NCBI GenBank assembly: GCA_016839905.1
Contig: JAEOTJ010000208.1
Location: 1 to 15,083, forward strand
Origin: Promethearchaeota archaeon
Lineage (GTDB): Archaea > Asgardarchaeota > Lokiarchaeia > Sigynarchaeales > SOKP01
Direction: 5' to 3'
Length of the DNA stretch: 15,083 nucleotides
A model generated the notes under the pieces. The model worked only from the letters and a program-made list of their open reading frames with translations. It was not told the DNA's origin and did not search any database. Made by a program: the position numbers and the translations under genes. Below, in pieces: positions 14,296-15,083 of this stretch. Position 1 is the stretch's first letter. The number at the start of each line of letters is the position of its first letter.

Positions 14296-14508
14296 ATGGC
14301 TACTATTGTCATGGAAAATGCAATGTATGACTCAGAGGGCTTTCAAGGCTTAATCTACCGAATGAAAGATCCTAAAACTGTATTCCTGATATTTTCTACG
14401 GGAAAAGTTATTTGTACAGGAGCAAAGAATGAAGAGAGCGTAAGAAAAGCAATTATAAAATTAAATAAGGAATTGTGGAAATTAGATATTATTGAAAAGA
14501 CAAATTAA
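14296..14508 (+). CDS. Single TATA-binding-protein repeat (half TBP), probably a fragment
   Basis: From the first ATG, 70 residues follow the TBP repeat closely: FQGLIYRMKDPKTVFLIFSTGKVICTGAK (given in two parts here: FQGLIYRMKDPKTV, then FLIFSTGKVICTGAK), then a long helix, EESVRKAIIKLNKEL. TBP in archaea and eukaryotes consists of two such repeats of about 90 residues forming a saddle on the TATA box. Here only one is present; the frame stops soon after the helix, and the first strand is upstream of the ATG (14248-14295). By its wording (STGKVICTGAK, E.S.RKA) it resembles the N-terminal repeat more than the C-terminal one. A normal genome would carry a full TBP elsewhere. This is either a relic or a one-repeat TBP-like protein with an unconventional start. 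Confidence 0.65.
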   Translation: MATIVMENAMYDSEGFQGLIYRMKDPKTVFLIFSTGKVICTGAKNEESVRKAIIKLNKELWKLDIIEKTN

Positions 14509-14711
14509 TTCTGAGGATAAAGTCAAAATGTTCTATTAATTGAAAATATTAATTCAATCATAAGAAAGGATGAATATATGACTCATTAAATCGAATTTTA
14601 AAAAAAAAACCAACCCTCTAAAAAGAATAGTCCTAGATAAATCATTACGCTGATAAAAATAAATTTAAATAAAAAAAATGATTTAAAAACATAAATAAAG
14701 GATTAGGCAAT

Positions 14712-14783
14712 ATGTTGTCTTTTTGTATGAATTGTGGCTTACATATTCTTATACCTTTTGATATCGCGCCCCCAATTTTCTAA
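14712..14783 (+). pseudogene. Zinc-ribbon remnant
   Basis: Twenty-three codons from ATG read MLSFCMNCGLHI and then stop. This is the usual opening of archaeal proteins with an N-terminal zinc ribbon. About 30 bases later another frame contains KFFCQYP, which could be the second knuckle, so a frameshifted remnant is possible. The evidence is thin. Confidence 0.25.
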
Positions 14784-15083
14784 ACCTGATTAAGTTTTTC
14801 TGCCAATATCCTTTACTCCTCCCTTTTTCTCATTTCTTTCCTTTTTCTGTAGAATGTGATTTCTTTATTTCGTTTGATTTCAATATTTAATCCCGTAGTG
14901 ATTCTGGCATTTCTATCCTTTTTAATCAATAATAACGTGTAAATTTTAAATAATGAATTCATTTAATAAGAATTTAATTTATTTTTAAAACTGCTGAAGG
15001 GGACAATATGACAGAACTAATCAATTAAATTCTTAAATGTAAATAAATAAAGTTGCATTCTATTCTTCCTTCCTATTGATGCA
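14784..15083. other. AT-rich terminal stretch, nothing recognised
   Basis: This stretch contains pyrimidine-rich tracts (about 14811-14850) and short Met frames such as the one at 15008 that end within seven codons. I see no gene, RNA or repeat that I can support. The interval 14509-14711 is similar, apart from a weak TTGAA/TTCAA dyad near 14540-14558. Confidence 0.4.

Overview
The window looks like chromosomal DNA of an uncultured archaeon, most likely an Asgard archaeon of the Lokiarchaeia type (inference). The base composition is strongly AT-rich. TATA-like boxes lie about 25 bases ahead of several start codons, as expected for archaeal, often leaderless, transcripts. The gene content is also typical of Asgard genomes: large secreted beta-propeller and beta-helix proteins with one C-terminal membrane anchor, an SDS22-like leucine-rich repeat protein, a C2H2 zinc finger protein, an NYN-type RNase and a TATA-binding-protein repeat. 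No tRNA, rRNA, CRISPR array or recognisable transposase was found.

Bases 1-7270 form a cell-surface locus. Three large exported proteins lie in a row on the plus strand: a seven-bladed SBBP-type propeller with an intracellular zinc-ribbon tail (632-2371), a parallel beta-helix plus four Ig-like domains (2484-5651), and a shorter beta-helix (5706-6914). They are bracketed by two paralogous winged-helix regulators that face inward (227-520 plus, 6935-7225 minus). The regulators are about 71% identical over 90 aligned residues and share similar upstream sequence, so they are good candidates for controlling the block.

Bases 7300-10350 hold small and regulatory genes: a reading frame interrupted by an in-frame TGA (7327-7695), a 52-residue ribbon-helix-helix protein missed by simple length cut-offs (7916-8074), an NYN/PIN-like RNase (8297-8737), a 13-repeat LRR protein (8898-9944) enclosed by a 23-bp inverted repeat, and an 88-residue orphan (10048-10314). 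An LRR scrap lies at 8173-8268.

Bases 10400-14040 form a distinct accessory block. It is bounded by two inward-facing copies of a repeat that begins GACTCCTG (10426-10546 and 13967-14035). Inside are a C2H2 zinc finger protein, a reading frame with no start codon, a HEPN-like protein whose 5' end runs into an 11-base G tract, a 46-residue four-cysteine ORF that seems to start on AUA behind a good Shine-Dalgarno, and a 106-residue orphan. Beyond it are a single TBP repeat with no start codon at its homologous N-terminus and a zinc-ribbon scrap. Missing starts and broken frames are concentrated here. Gene decay, assembly errors in homopolymers, or unusual translation starts could each explain that, and the sequence alone does not decide between them.
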